Below, one piece after another: positions 25,402 through 35,734 of a DNA stretch of 64,000 nt. The translations under genes and the position numbers were made by a program. The stretch is from positions 76,654 through 140,653 of the forward strand of contig CAAGEB010000011.1 in NCBI GenBank assembly GCA_900768705.1, read 5' to 3'. How positions within the stretch are numbered: position 1 is the first letter of the stretch; each line of letters starts with the position of its first letter. The notes beneath the pieces are model-generated. The model was not told the DNA's origin. It ran no database searches and saw only the letters and a program-made list of their open reading frames with translations. This stretch comes from Oscillospiraceae bacterium. GTDB taxonomy: Bacteria > Bacillota > Clostridia > Oscillospirales > Ruminococcaceae.

Positions 25402-26366
25402 TACTTCACACCTCCCTCATCGTCAGCTCCGTAAAAATCTCCCGTTGTAAGCTTCAGGAAAATCTCCTCAAGGGTAAGCTCGCTGCTTCGCATAAGCAAA
25501 ATCGGATAGCTTCTCTGTGCCATTCTCTTGAACACTTCCCTGCGGATATCCTTCCCCTCTTTTGCGTTAAGCTCATATTCCACAACTGTTTTGTCGATAA
25601 CCCGATTTGTGTGAACCTCCACCATATCGGGAATAGACGACAGCAAAGCGGAAACTTCGCTTTCGGGTCCTTCAATCTGCACCGTAAGCTTATGGTCGGC
25701 GGAAAGGCTGTGAGAAAGGTTTTCGGAAGTGTCATCAGCCACCAGATGTCCCTTATCAATGACTACGATTCTGTCGCACACCGCCTGCACCTCCGAAAGT
25801 ATATGGGAGGACAGAATAACGGTATGATTTTTACCCAGCCTTTTGATAAGTGTTCTGATATCAATGATCTGTTTCGGGTCAAGTCCCACCGTAGGCTCGT
25901 CAAGAATAAGCGTGTTGGGATTTCCCACCAAAGCCTGCGCCAGACCCACTCTTTGCTTATAACCCTTTGACAGATTACGGATAACCCGTTTTCTCACATC
26001 GTCAATTTTAACCAGTGAACAGATTTCATCAAGATGAGATTTTTTTGGAAATCTGCATTTCTTTAGATCATAGACGAAATTAAGATACTCGTCCACAGTC
26101 ATATCGGGATAGAGTGGCGGAATTTCCGGAAGATAACCGATATTCTTCTTTGCGGAAATCGGATCCTCCAGTATATCAATTCCGTTTATCAGCACCTCTC
26201 CCCCGGACGCCGAAAGATAGCCCGTCAATATGTTCATAGTCGTGGATTTTCCCGCACCGTTAGGTCCGAGAAAACCCAGAATTTCATTGTCATTGGCGGT
26301 AAAGCTTACATTTTCGACAGCCGTCTTGCTGCCGTAGCTTTTGCACAAATTCTTTACCTCAATCAT
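25401..26366 (-). CDS. ABC transporter ATPase, GldA-like
   Basis: A 321-residue ATPase: Walker A GPNGAGKST, Q-loop YLPEIPPLYPDMTV, signature LSKGYKQRVGLAQAL, Walker B LILDEPTVGLDPKQ, H-loop SSHI, and a C-terminal extension (residues 220-310) typical of drug/gliding exporters. ATG 26366 has GGAGG at good spacing. It heads the operon ATPase, permease, GldG-like, DUF4340, small protein. A TATAAT at about 50 bases upstream may be its promoter, but no clear -35 is visible. Confidence 0.9.
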   Translation of the reverse strand: MIEVKNLCKSYGSKTAVENVSFTANDNEILGFLGPNGAGKSTTMNILTGYLSASGGEVLINGIDILEDPISAKKNIGYLPEIPPLYPDMTVDEYLNFVYDLKKCRFPKKSHLDEICSLVKIDDVRKRVIRNLSKGYKQRVGLAQALVGNPNTLILDEPTVGLDPKQIIDIRTLIKRLGKNHTVILSSHILSEVQAVCDRIVVIDKGHLVADDTSENLSHSLSADHKLTVQIEGPESEVSALLSSIPDMVEVHTNRVIDKTVVEYELNAKEGKDIRREVFKRMAQRSYPILLMRSSELTLEEIFLKLTTGDFYGADDEGGVK

Positions 26367-26465
26367 ACATCCTCCACTCAGAATAATCGGAAAAGCAATT
26401 ATAACCTGTCCTCACAGAACAATTATATTGCTTCACCGTGATATTTTCGTGAACTCGGTATGAAA

Positions 26466-27935
26466 TTACTGTGCCGCTGCGGTGAGAAGCTCTATTCCCT
26501 TTCTTATGCGTGTAAGAGAATCCTCTTTTCCGAGAATAATGGACAGCTCCACTCCGCCGCCGGGTGTGAACTGTTTGCCGGAAAGTGCTACTCTCAGCGG
26601 GAAAAGCACAACTCCGTTCTTTACGCCCATCTCCTCAATCAGCTTGAACAATGCGCTGTGTACATTCTCCTGTGTGAAATCAGTAATACTCTCCATTACG
26701 GGCAGTATTTTCTGCAAAGCATTGAGAGAAGTCTCGAGAGTAGTTTTCATTTTCTTGTTTACATACAAATCAAGAGAATATTCTGGGAGCTTATCGATAA
26801 AATCAACCTGCTCCGGAATATCCGTAAAAATCTCGCAGCGGGGCTGCAATACGCTGCAAAGAAGATTAATATCCACATCTTCACGCTTGCAGGTCTGACG
26901 GATATACGGCTCTGCGATTTCCGTGAATTTCTCAAGAGGCATTGCCCGTACATAGTGAGCGTTAATTGCTTTCAGCTTCTGCGGATCAAATATTGCAGGT
27001 GATTTTGAAATTCCGCTAAGATCAAATGCCTCGATCATTTCGGGAAGTGAGAAAATCTCCTGCTCTCCCTTCGGAGCCCATCCCAAAAGCAGAATATAAT
27101 TCAGAACAGCTTCGGTAAGATAGCCCTTTGCAATCAGATCTTGAAAGGAAGCGTCACCGTCACGCTTTGCCAGCTTGTGCTGAGCGTCCTTCATTATATG
27201 CTCCACATGAATATAAATGGGAGGCTCCCAGCCGAATGCTTCGTAAAGCAGATTATATTTAGGTGCGGAGGAAAGATACTCATTACCCCGTACCACATGG
27301 GTAATCTTCATTGTGTGGTCGTCCACAACATTGGCAAAATTATAGGTGGGCATCCCGTCGGTTTTCAAAAGCACCTGATCGTCCAGAATGGAATTTTCCA
27401 CGGTAATATCTCCGTATATTTCATCATGGAATGTGGTAGTTCCTTCAAGGGGAATTGCCTGACGAATAACATAAGGCTTTCCCTCAGCAAGGTTCTTGTC
27501 TATCTCCTCTTGAGACAGGTTGCGGCAGTGACGGTCGTACATCGGAGAAATATTGCTTGCCTTCTGAACGGCGGAAAGCTCCTCCAGACGCTCCTTTGTG
27601 CAGAAGCAATAATATGCCTTGCCCTTCTTTACCAGCTCCTCGGCATACTCCTTGAACATACCCATACGCTCGCTCTGAACATAGGGTCCGTATTCTCCTC
27701 CCACATCGGGACCCTCGTCCCAGTTCAGTCCGCAGGTACGCAGAGTGTCATAAATCACATCAACCGCACCCTCGACATAACGCTCTCTGTCGGTATCCTC
27801 AATACGAAGAATAAATTTACCGCCGTTTTTCTTTGCAAGAAGATAGGTATAAAGCGCAGTTCTCAGGTTTCCTATGTGCATGTATCCGGTAGGACTGGGT
27901 GCAAATCTCGTTCTTACCTCGTTAATTTCTGCCAT
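26466..27935 (-). CDS. gltX: Glutamyl-tRNA synthetase
   Basis: Class I synthetase of 489 residues charging tRNA-Glu (possibly also tRNA-Gln, for later amidation, as in most Firmicutes). HIGH-type [17 protein letters not shown] near the N-terminus, [10 protein letters not shown], and the KMSKS-type HKLAKRDGD at about residue 248. ATG 27935 follows AAAGGAAA; an in-frame upstream start has no ribosome site. It lies 65 bases after ribF and may be co-transcribed with it or have its own promoter, which I could not find. Confidence 0.95.
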   Translation of the reverse strand: MAEINEVRTRFAPSPTGYMHIGNLRTALYTYLLAKKNGGKFILRIEDTDRERYVEGAVDVIYDTLRTCGLNWDEGPDVGGEYGPYVQSERMGMFKEYAEELVKKGKAYYCFCTKERLEELSAVQKASNISPMYDRHCRNLSQEEIDKNLAEGKPYVIRQAIPLEGTTTFHDEIYGDITVENSILDDQVLLKTDGMPTYNFANVVDDHTMKITHVVRGNEYLSSAPKYNLLYEAFGWEPPIYIHVEHIMKDAQHKLAKRDGDASFQDLIAKGYLTEAVLNYILLLGWAPKGEQEIFSLPEMIEAFDLSGISKSPAIFDPQKLKAINAHYVRAMPLEKFTEIAEPYIRQTCKREDVDINLLCSVLQPRCEIFTDIPEQVDFIDKLPEYSLDLYVNKKMKTTLETSLNALQKILPVMESITDFTQENVHSALFKLIEEMGVKNGVVLFPLRVALSGKQFTPGGGVELSIILGKEDSLTRIRKGIELLTAAAQ

Positions 27936-28000
27936 TTTATTTTTCCTTTCATAAATTATTCTCAAAAAATCATCAGAGCTGATTTATTGTCTGCCGAAAG

Positions 28001-28900
28001 TTACTTATCGCTGTCACGGATATCCTGTGCAATCTGCTTTTTCAGCTCCGCAAGCCCTGCAAAGCGTTTTTCCTCCCGCAAAAACCTGCACAGCGAAACC
28101 TCCGCCATTTTTCCGTATAAATTACCTTCAAACCCAAGAATATGGGTTTCCATAATCACATTACCGGAATTGTGGACAGTCGGACGAATGCCTATATTGG
28201 TAATTCCCCGATAATTTCTGCCGTTTACCCGCACAAAGCTGCTGTAAACTCCAAATCTGGGAATAACATTGGTTTCCGGAATAATCTGATTAATCGTGGG
28301 GAAGTTCAGAGTTCTGCCTATTTCATTTCCGTGAACCACAGGCAGATTGAACCACAGCTCATAACCCAGCAGCCTGTTTGCCTGCTCCATATCGCCTTTT
28401 TTTATATACTCCCGAATTCTCGTGGAGCTTATCATCTCGCCGTCAAGACAGACATCCTGTACAATCTGAACCTCAATCCCGTACTTTTTTCCGATAGCAG
28501 TCAGCCTTTCCGGTGTTCCGTGACCGCCCAGACCAAAACGAAAATTTCTTCCGCAGCAGGCAAATCCCGCTCTCAGCTTTCCGGCAAGTATTTCCCTAAC
28601 AAAATCCTCTTCGGTCAGAGTGCATACATCTGCAAAATCGGGTGCGTAAATATATTCCACACCCATTCTCTCCAGCATATCGCACTTATTCTCAAAGGAA
28701 ATTATATCCTCGGGACTGCGGAACTTAGGCAGCGTTGTATCGCAGTTGAAAGTAAACACAGCGGGTTTAAGCTCCCGCTGCTGCAACGCTGCGTTTATCA
28801 CCTGAATATGACCCAGATGCAGTCCGTCAAAATAGCCCAGTGCCACTGCGGTTTTTTCCGCCGCCGCACCGTATGTTATGTTTATCAATTTGTTTACCAC
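28001..28900 (-). CDS. ribF: Bifunctional riboflavin kinase/FMN adenylyltransferase
   Basis: Makes FMN and FAD from riboflavin. The 299-residue protein has an N-terminal nucleotidyl-transferase domain (ALGYFDGLHLGHIQVI, SSTRIREYIKKGDM) and a C-terminal flavokinase barrel (GRTLNFPTINQI, YRGITNIGIRPT). It starts two bases after truB stops. GTG 28900 has no Shine-Dalgarno sequence; TTG 28888 follows GGTGG by eight bases and may be the real start. The rbfA-nrnA-truB-ribF order is standard in Firmicutes. Confidence 0.93.
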   Translation of the reverse strand: MVNKLINITYGAAAEKTAVALGYFDGLHLGHIQVINAALQQRELKPAVFTFNCDTTLPKFRSPEDIISFENKCDMLERMGVEYIYAPDFADVCTLTEEDFVREILAGKLRAGFACCGRNFRFGLGGHGTPERLTAIGKKYGIEVQIVQDVCLDGEMISSTRIREYIKKGDMEQANRLLGYELWFNLPVVHGNEIGRTLNFPTINQIIPETNVIPRFGVYSSFVRVNGRNYRGITNIGIRPTVHNSGNVIMETHILGFEGNLYGKMAEVSLCRFLREEKRFAGLAELKKQIAQDIRDSDK

Positions 28901-28902
28901 CG

Positions 28903-29781
28903 TTAAAAACGCTTCACTGAAACCAGTTCGCTGTCAGTCATTTTTGCAAGTCCCAGAAACTCTCCGCTGTCTGTATCGTAAATTCTGCACAGCCGATCGT
29001 TTTCAGGATGACTGTGAAGCCTGTCGGCGTCAAGCCGTACCCCGTTTTTATAAAGCCTTACCTGCTCAAAATCCAGATCTATCTCCGGATATTCCGCAAA
29101 CACGCTGTCAACAGGTTTTATCAAAGCCTCAATCTGTTCCCCGGTCATAGTTTTTATTTCGGTAAGCGGTACGCTTTCCGAAATATCAAACCCGCAGGCT
29201 TTGGTGCGGACAAGAGAAGTCATAACCGCACCCGTACCAAGTTCTCTGCCTATATCGTCCACCAGAGAACGGATATATGTTCCCGAGGAGCATTCCACTT
29301 CAATCCTGCCATTCCTGCCGTCAAATTCAATAAGCTCCAGTCGGGAAATATATATCGGTCGGGGCTTTCTTTCAACCTCGATACCCTGCCTTGCCAAATC
29401 ACACAGCTTTTTGCCGTTTATCTTCAATGCAGAATACATAGGCGGAACCTGCATAATATCTCCGTGGAATTTTTCAAGCACCTCCGAGAGCCTGTTTTCA
29501 CCGACGCTCACCTGAGTCTCCGGAGAAAGCTTTCCCCAGATATCCAGAGTATCGGATGTAAGCCCCAGACGAAATCCCGCGCGATAGCCCTTGCCGCTGT
29601 CGGGGAGCAGCGAAATAGCCTTTGCCGCCGTTCCGATAAAGACAGGCAGCACTCCTGTTGCCATCGGATCCAGCGTTCCCGAATGACCGACTTTTTTAGT
29701 TTTGCAGCAGCCTCTCATAATAGCCACTGCGTCAAAGCTGGTAAAATCCTGAGGCTTGTCAATCACGATGATTCCGTTCAT
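28903..29781 (-). CDS. truB: tRNA pseudouridine(55) synthase
   Basis: A 292-residue enzyme making pseudouridine 55 in the T-loop of tRNAs. It shows GIIVIDKPQDFTSFDAV, KKVGHSGTLDPMATGVLP with the catalytic Asp, and PPMYSALKINGKKLCDLAR. The C-terminal part includes a short PUA-like segment. The ATG overlaps the nrnA end by four bases. Confidence 0.95.
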   Translation of the reverse strand: MNGIIVIDKPQDFTSFDAVAIMRGCCKTKKVGHSGTLDPMATGVLPVFIGTAAKAISLLPDSGKGYRAGFRLGLTSDTLDIWGKLSPETQVSVGENRLSEVLEKFHGDIMQVPPMYSALKINGKKLCDLARQGIEVERKPRPIYISRLELIEFDGRNGRIEVECSSGTYIRSLVDDIGRELGTGAVMTSLVRTKACGFDISESVPLTEIKTMTGEQIEALIKPVDSVFAEYPEIDLDFEQVRLYKNGVRLDADRLHSHPENDRLCRIYDTDSGEFLGLAKMTDSELVSVKRF

Positions 29782-30743
29782 ACAAGCCCCGCTTCATGGC
29801 ATGCTATTATGCAGGCTTCGGAAACTCTTTCCTCTGCTTCCTGCATTGTTCCGCCGTTAAAGGAACAGCCTGCGGCTCTTGCATGACCTCCGCCGCCAAA
29901 CTGCATACAAATTGCGGAAACATCAATTCTTTCACTTGACCGCAAGGAAGCCTTGTAAACACCGGGCTTTTTTTCCTTGACGCAAATGCCCACATCAACC
30001 CCGGATATTTGTCTTGGAATGTTTGCCAGAGCACCCACATCATCGCTGTCAATATCCTCGATGCTTTCCAACAGCGACAGCGGAACGGATATAAGTGCCG
30101 CATGACCCTCCGCAAAATAGCGTATTCCATTCAGCACAGCTTGTTCCAGCTTAATTCTCCCACGGGTTTTCATATCAAACATCACATAGTTGATGTTTAC
30201 AAAATCTGCTCCGTATTTAATCATTTCCGCGGCAATAATGTGGGTCTGCGGCGTGGTGTTGGAATACTTAAAACAACCCGTATCAGTTGCGGTTCCCGTA
30301 TAAATACAGTCGGCAAGCTCACTGTCGAAGGGTACGCCCAGCTCTTTAATTACCTCATATACCAACTCACATGCCGCAGCACAATCCTCTCGAATCAGTG
30401 TTCTTACCGCATACTCTTTGTTGGAAATATGATGATCAATGCAAAGCTCCGCTTTATCACCCTCGGCTTTCAGATCACCCAGAAGCAGTGTATCCGCCAC
30501 ATCAACGCAAACCACATTTTTAGGTTCAAAATCCTGCGGCTTAACCGCCTTTTTCAGATAATCAAAGCGATGAGGTATTTCATCCGGGCAGACCGCCTTT
30601 GCATTTTTCCCCATACGCTGCAATGCTCCGCACAAAGCGTGACCGCAGCCCAGAGTGTCTCCGTCGGGGCTTCCGTGCATCAGTATAAGATAGTCGTTAT
30701 GCTCCCGAAGATAATCCGCAGCCTGCCTTACATCAATCTTCAT
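29778..30743 (-). CDS. nrnA: DHH/DHHA1 nanoRNase/pAp phosphatase
   Basis: A 321-residue phosphoesterase that degrades very short RNAs and 3'-phosphoadenosine 5'-phosphate; related enzymes also cut pApA made from cyclic di-AMP. DHH domain: HGSPDGDTLGCGHAL, VCVDVADT, CIDHHISN; DHHA1 domain: SLRSSERIDVSAICMQFGGGGHARAAG. Start ATG 30743 after AAGGAGGAC. It overlaps rbfA by 11 bases. The window holds another DHH enzyme, gdpP, so both steps of cyclic-di-AMP breakdown could be encoded here. Confidence 0.92.
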   Translation of the reverse strand: MKIDVRQAADYLREHNDYLILMHGSPDGDTLGCGHALCGALQRMGKNAKAVCPDEIPHRFDYLKKAVKPQDFEPKNVVCVDVADTLLLGDLKAEGDKAELCIDHHISNKEYAVRTLIREDCAAACELVYEVIKELGVPFDSELADCIYTGTATDTGCFKYSNTTPQTHIIAAEMIKYGADFVNINYVMFDMKTRGRIKLEQAVLNGIRYFAEGHAALISVPLSLLESIEDIDSDDVGALANIPRQISGVDVGICVKEKKPGVYKASLRSSERIDVSAICMQFGGGGHARAAGCSFNGGTMQEAEERVSEACIIACHEAGLV

Positions 30744-31110
30744 CGCTGTCCTCCTTTTCCTCAACAGGTTTGGGAAGATGAGCAATAATATCCTCGATAT
30801 GGGAACTGTATTCGAGAGAATTATCGGGCTGGAAAACCAGCTCAGGTATTTTTCTCATACGAATTCTTGCAGCAATACATTTCTTGAAATAGCCGCTTGC
30901 CGCTTTCATTCCCTCGACTGCCTTTGCGGTTCGTTCTTCACCGCCCATACAGGCAACCCATACCTTGCAGTAGGACATATCATTCGTCAGCTCGCAGTGG
31001 GTTACGGTAACAAAACCGTTTGCAACCCTTGGGTCCTTAACACCGCTTACAGCTGCCGACAGCTCTCTCAGAATGTCCTCGTTAAGCCTCTTTATATTAT
31101 ATCCTGCCAT
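30733..31110 (-). CDS. rbfA: Ribosome-binding factor A
   Basis: A 125-residue KH-fold protein that helps mature the 30S subunit and cold adaptation. It has RLNEDILRELSAAVSGVKDPRV, the VTHCELTNDMSYCKVWV strand and MRKIPELVFQPDNSLEYSSHIEDII. The last residues are an acidic tail that overlaps nrnA. The ATG has AAGGAGGC upstream. Confidence 0.94.
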   Translation of the reverse strand: MAGYNIKRLNEDILRELSAAVSGVKDPRVANGFVTVTHCELTNDMSYCKVWVACMGGEERTAKAVEGMKAASGYFKKCIAARIRMRKIPELVFQPDNSLEYSSHIEDIIAHLPKPVEEKEDSDED

Positions 31111-31171
31111 ACAGCCTCCTTGATATATCAGTCAATACCGCCGCACAGCATAATGCCCGCAGACAGCGGTA

Positions 31172-33934
31172 TCAATCACGGTACTCTTCCATCATATAAG
31201 CCTCGAAAATGTCGCCTTCCTTAATATCGGTGAATTTCTCAAGACTTATTCCGCACTCAAAGCCTGCCGCAACTTCCTTTACATCATCCTTGAATCGGCG
31301 GAGACCCGCAATCTTGTCGTCACCGATAACTATTCCGTCACGGACAATGCGTATCTGAGCGTTTCTTGAAACCTTTCCGTCCAGAACATAAGAACCTGCA
31401 ACAACGCCTACGCCGGTAATCTTATAAACCTGACGAACCTCAACCTTGCCCAGCATTACCTCACGATACTTGGGTGCAAGCATTCCCTTCATGGCTGCGG
31501 TGATGTCCTCGATTGCGTCGTAAATAACACGATACAGACGAATTTCAACTCCGTTTTCCTTGGCGGAATCCTCTGCCGACTGGTGAGGTCTGACATTGAA
31601 GCCAACAATAATTGCGCCGCTTGCCATAGCCAGCATTACATCGCTTTCACTAACTGCGCCGACGCCGCCGTGAATTACTCTTACACGAACTTCATCATTT
31701 GAAAGCTTTTCAAGGCTCTGCTTAACCGCTTCAACCGAGCCCTGAACATCGCCCTTGACGATAATAGGAAGCTCCTTGACTTCGCCCTGCTCAATTGAAG
31801 AGAACAGATTGTCGAGAGTAACCTTCTGATACGCCTTGAACTGCTCTTCCTTGGCTTCCTGCTTGCGCTTTTCAACCAATTCACGGGCAAGCTTTTCATC
31901 TTCAACAGCAGCGAAGGTATCGCCTGCGGAAGGCACCTCCGAAAGACCCATTATCTCAACGGGAACCGAAGGACCTGCCTCAGTTACTGTTCTGCCCTTG
32001 TCGTCACGCATAACACGGACTCTGCCCACAGAGGTTCCCGCAATGAGAACATCTCCTGTGCGGAGAGTACCATTCTGCACCAACAGGGTTGCAATAGGTC
32101 CTCTGTTCTTGTCAAGGCGGGCTTCAATAACAGCGCCCTTTGCAAGACGGTTCGGGTTTGCCTTCAGCTCCATAACATCTGCGGTAAGACCAACCATTTC
32201 CAGCAGAGTATCCATTCCCTCGCCGGTTTTTGCAGATACGGGAACGCAGATGATATTTCCGCCCCAATCCTCGCAGACAAGGTCGTATTTTGTAAGCTCT
32301 TCCTTTACTCTTTCGGGATTTGCTCCCTCTTTATCCATTTTGTTGATTGCAACGATAATCTGAATACCCGCTGCCTTTGCGTGGTTTATAGCCTCAATTG
32401 TCTGGGGCATAATTCCGTCGTCTGCGGCAACAACCAGTATTGCAATATCGGTAATCATTGCGCCTCTTGCACGCATTGAAGTAAACGCCTCGTGTCCGGG
32501 GGTATCAAGGAAGGTAATATCCCTGTCCTCCAGATGAACACGATAAGCACCGATATGCTGGGTAATTCCGCCCGCTTCAGTTGTCTGAACGCTGGCGTGT
32601 CTAATATAGTCAAGGATAGAGGTTTTACCGTGGTCAACATGTCCCATAACCACCACAACCGGCGAACGGGGCTGCAGATCCTCGGGCTTATCCTCCACAT
32701 CTTCAAACAATCTTTCTTCAATGGTAACAACGACTTCCTTCTCTACCTTTGCGCCCAGTTCTTCCGCAACCAGACTTGCGGTATCAAAGTCGATTGTTTC
32801 ATTTATGCTTGCCATAACACCCAAATTGAACAGCTTCTTGATAACTTCGGAAGCAGTTACCTTCAATCTGGTTGCAAGCTCGCCCACAACGATTTCATCG
32901 GGAATCTGAACCTTCAGCTGCTGCTTTCTCGCTCTTTCAAGCTCCAGCCGTTTTAGCTTCTGAGCCTCGGTTTCACGCTGCTTGCCATACTGCTTTCCGC
33001 GCTGCTGAGATTTCTGATTGATTTTCTGCTTGCTGCGGAAATTGTCGCTGTTCATCTTTCCCGCAGGAGCTATGGATTCATACCGTTCGTTGTACTTATC
33101 CAATTCAACATAGCTGCCTCTGGTATCAACCTTTTTAGTAACCTGTTCGCCGTGCTTGACAGCCTCGCCCTTTTGCTTCTGCTGAACAGGAGGAGTATTA
33201 ACCTTAATTTTGCTGCTGTCTATAGCGGGCTTTGCTGCAGCGGGCTTCGGCTGAGGCTTGTTATTCTTACTGCGGTTATCCCGATTATCTCTGTTGTCAC
33301 GGTTGTCCCGGTTATTTTTTACGGCATCGGACTTATTTTCCGCTTTATTTACAGGTTTATTCTCCGGCTTGCGTTCGGTAACAGCTTCGGGAACGGGCTC
33401 TGCCTTAGTTTCAGGCTTTGTTTCCTTAACCGATTCAGTGTTTTCAGCTCTGATCTGCTGCTTATTTTCAGCCTTAGGAGCGGGTTTTTCTTCCGGTTTG
33501 CTTTCCGCCTTGGGAGCCGCTTTTACCTCCGGAGCTTCCTTTATCTCAGGTTCTTTCTTTTCTTCCTGTGCGGCAGGCTTGGCAACTGCTTCTGCCGAAC
33601 GCTTGGTTTCCGCAGAATTATCATTCTTTGACTTTGCCTTGTTTTCCGCTTCTGCTGTCTTTTTCTTTGCAGCAGACTTCTTTACAGGCTCGGCAGGCTT
33701 TTCGGTTTTTATATTCTTGGTTTCGGCAAATGCCTTCATCAGATTTTTAACCTCATGCTGCTTGGAATACTTTTCAATAATATAACCCACTTCATCAGCC
33801 GTTATGGTAGCGGTGGATTTTCTCGGATTGTCCAGCGGGAAAACCTTATCCAGAAGCTCAATAAGCTCGTGTTTATCAACTCCCAGATCTTTCGCCACAT
33901 CCTGAACCTTGTATTTTATCTGTTTACTTGGCAA
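31172..33934 (-). CDS. infB: Translation initiation factor IF-2
   Basis: A 920-residue GTPase that brings initiator tRNA to the ribosome. Two IF2_N helical domains (residues 1-55 and about 340-400) frame a Lys/Ala/Glu/Pro-rich linker with a four-fold NRD repeat near residue 210. The G domain starts near residue 430 with [16 protein letters not shown], then [17 protein letters not shown] and [11 protein letters not shown]-terminal domains follow. The start is TTG 33934 after GGAGG. It follows ylxQ as in other Firmicutes. Confidence 0.96.
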   Translation of the reverse strand: MPSKQIKYKVQDVAKDLGVDKHELIELLDKVFPLDNPRKSTATITADEVGYIIEKYSKQHEVKNLMKAFAETKNIKTEKPAEPVKKSAAKKKTAEAENKAKSKNDNSAETKRSAEAVAKPAAQEEKKEPEIKEAPEVKAAPKAESKPEEKPAPKAENKQQIRAENTESVKETKPETKAEPVPEAVTERKPENKPVNKAENKSDAVKNNRDNRDNRDNRDNRSKNNKPQPKPAAAKPAIDSSKIKVNTPPVQQKQKGEAVKHGEQVTKKVDTRGSYVELDKYNERYESIAPAGKMNSDNFRSKQKINQKSQQRGKQYGKQRETEAQKLKRLELERARKQQLKVQIPDEIVVGELATRLKVTASEVIKKLFNLGVMASINETIDFDTASLVAEELGAKVEKEVVVTIEERLFEDVEDKPEDLQPRSPVVVVMGHVDHGKTSILDYIRHASVQTTEAGGITQHIGAYRVHLEDRDITFLDTPGHEAFTSMRARGAMITDIAILVVAADDGIMPQTIEAINHAKAAGIQIIVAINKMDKEGANPERVKEELTKYDLVCEDWGGNIICVPVSAKTGEGMDTLLEMVGLTADVMELKANPNRLAKGAVIEARLDKNRGPIATLLVQNGTLRTGDVLIAGTSVGRVRVMRDDKGRTVTEAGPSVPVEIMGLSEVPSAGDTFAAVEDEKLARELVEKRKQEAKEEQFKAYQKVTLDNLFSSIEQGEVKELPIIVKGDVQGSVEAVKQSLEKLSNDEVRVRVIHGGVGAVSESDVMLAMASGAIIVGFNVRPHQSAEDSAKENGVEIRLYRVIYDAIEDITAAMKGMLAPKYREVMLGKVEVRQVYKITGVGVVAGSYVLDGKVSRNAQIRIVRDGIVIGDDKIAGLRRFKDDVKEVAAGFECGISLEKFTDIKEGDIFEAYMMEEYRD

Positions 33935-33955
33935 TGTAAATATCCTCCATACAAA

Positions 33956-34270
33956 TCAATTTTCAGTTTTTTCGGTGCATATATGTTTCTTAACGGTACG
34001 GTAAAGACCTTCGTCCGAAATAAGGAACACACCGACGCATTTATGAAAAAAGCCCTGTGTTTTATCCATTGTGAAATTCGCCTTAACTACTTCTTTTCCA
34101 TATTTATCAGCCAGAAACCGAACTTCCTTCTCGGTTTTCGGAGATACATCCGACGCAAGTACAAATCCGCCGAATTTCGGAGAGGAAGCCTCGCCGCAGC
34201 AGGCGTCAAAACCCATTACCAGCTTTCCCGCATGACGGCACAGCGCAATTGTAGAAAGAGTTTTATCTAT
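33956..34270 (-). CDS. YlxQ-like ribosomal L7Ae-family protein with unusual start codon
   Basis: L7Ae/L30e-fold RNA-binding protein between ylxR and infB. From ATA 34270 the product would begin (M)DKTLSTIALCRHAGKLVMGF, exactly the expected N-terminal helix with the conserved CRHAGKLV. No ATG, GTG or TTG exists in frame between the upstream TGA and ATG 34216, and starting at 34216 would remove that helix. AAGGAG lies ten bases before the ATA, inside ylxR. So initiation at ATA (or ATT 34246) is inferred; length would be about 104 residues, normal for the family. Confidence 0.7.
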   Translation of the reverse strand: MDKTLSTIALCRHAGKLVMGFDACCGEASSPKFGGFVLASDVSPKTEKEVRFLADKYGKEVVKANFTMDKTQGFFHKCVGVFLISDEGLYRTVKKHICTEKTEN

Positions 34271-34532
34271 CTTCGGTCAGCTCCTTCTCAAGGGTTTCAT
34301 ATATCTCATCGGGAATACGGCATTTAAACGACCGCTCAAGCTTTCTGCCCTTTTTCGCCAGCTCAAAGCACTGACGGTCATTGCAGATATATGCCCCTCT
34401 TCCCGATTTTTTTCCGGTAGGGTCAACGGAAAAGCATCCGTCCTTATCCCGTACAATTCTGACAGCGCCCTTTTTCCCGATCATCTCACCACACCCTACG
34501 CATTTGCGAAGAGGTACCTTTTTTTCGGGCAT
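34263..34532 (-). CDS. ylxR: YlxR (DUF448) family RNA-binding protein
   Basis: An 89-residue basic protein of the RNPM-type YlxR family found between nusA and infB. It has the diagnostic PLRKCVGCGEMIGKKGAVRIV, GRGAYIC and CFELAKKGRKLERSF segments. ATG 34532 is taken because GGAGGA is well spaced; an in-frame GTG at 34541 is too close to it. YlxR has been proposed to act on transcription and on RNase P in other Firmicutes. Confidence 0.92.
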   Translation of the reverse strand: MPEKKVPLRKCVGCGEMIGKKGAVRIVRDKDGCFSVDPTGKKSGRGAYICNDRQCFELAKKGRKLERSFKCRIPDEIYETLEKELTEDR

Positions 34533-34537
34533 TGCAC

Positions 34538-35728
34538 TCACTCCTCCGCAGCTGCGGTTTCCTCCGCAGGAACCTCTTCATCCTTAACTTCCAGCGGAAC
34601 CACTTCAAAATCCTCGGGCTTTACATTGCTTTCGGACTTTATGTCAATTTTATAGCCGGTAAGCTTGGCGGCAAGCCATGCGTTCTGACCCTTGTTTCCG
34701 ATTGCCAGCGAAAGCTGATTATCGGGAACAACCACCTTGCACTGATGCTTATCGGGATTAGGATTGGTAATGACAACCTTGAGAACCTCCGCCGGCTTCA
34801 ATGCCTGCTTGATAAATTCCTCGGGAATATCGCTGTACAGAACCACATCTACCTTTTCGCCCTTTATTTCCTTGGTAACAGCATTGATACGGCTCTTCTG
34901 AGGACCTATGCAGGCACCCACTGCGTCAACATTGGGATCGTGACTGATAACCGCAATCTTGCTGCGGCTTCCGGGCGCGCGGCTGACTGCCTTGATTTCA
35001 ACAGTTCCGTCGTAAATTTCGGGACACTCCAGCTCAAAAAGACGCTTTATCAGCCATTTATCTGTGCGTGAAACTTTCAGATACTGATTCTTGTCGCCTT
35101 CCTTGTACTCCTTGGAAACACCGGAAATGTACACCTTGATATGCTGACCTACCTCAAGAGTTTCTCCCGGAATCTGCTCGTTTCTGGGGAGAATAACCTC
35201 GTTTTTATTGATTTCAACGGTAGCGTGACCCGTTTTCGGTTCAATTCGTGTTACCACAGCGGTTACGGCGTCATTGGCATACTGACCCCAGATTTCGCTT
35301 AAATGCTGACGCTCTGCATTGGAGAAGCCTTGACGGATCAGATCCTTTGCATTTTTTGCGGCAATTCTCTTGAAAAGCTTAGTATCTATCGGACACTTTA
35401 CTCTGTCTCCCACATCTACGGTAGGATCGATTTTTCTGGCTTCTTCCAGAACGATTTCCTTTTCCGGTTCGTAGAGGGTATCAACCACCTCAATAACCTC
35501 TTTCATAATGCTGACATCAAAAACACGGTTTTTAAGGTCGATATTTACCTTTACATAATTTTCTTCCTCATCGTCAAAGTGCAGATTGGACTTCAGGCTC
35601 TTCTCAATAGCATATTTAATCTTTTCTGCGAGAATTTCGCTGTCAATGCCCTTTTCATCCGCAAGAACGGCGAGGTTATCATAAAAATCACCGTAGTCTT
35701 CCCCTTTTACTGTTTTTCTTTTAGCCAT
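34538..35728 (-). CDS. nusA: Transcription termination/antitermination factor NusA
   Basis: A 396-residue RNA-polymerase-binding factor: N-terminal domain (residues 1-125), S1 domain (about 135-200), then KH domains with SRAPGSRSKIAVIS, GACIGPQKSRINAV and LAIGNKGQNAWLAAKLTG. An acidic tail ends the protein. It is the second gene of the operon, six bases after rimP and six before ylxR. Confidence 0.96.
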   Translation of the reverse strand: MAKRKTVKGEDYGDFYDNLAVLADEKGIDSEILAEKIKYAIEKSLKSNLHFDDEEENYVKVNIDLKNRVFDVSIMKEVIEVVDTLYEPEKEIVLEEARKIDPTVDVGDRVKCPIDTKLFKRIAAKNAKDLIRQGFSNAERQHLSEIWGQYANDAVTAVVTRIEPKTGHATVEINKNEVILPRNEQIPGETLEVGQHIKVYISGVSKEYKEGDKNQYLKVSRTDKWLIKRLFELECPEIYDGTVEIKAVSRAPGSRSKIAVISHDPNVDAVGACIGPQKSRINAVTKEIKGEKVDVVLYSDIPEEFIKQALKPAEVLKVVITNPNPDKHQCKVVVPDNQLSLAIGNKGQNAWLAAKLTGYKIDIKSESNVKPEDFEVVPLEVKDEEVPAEETAAAEE

Positions 35729-35734
35729 TTTTCC

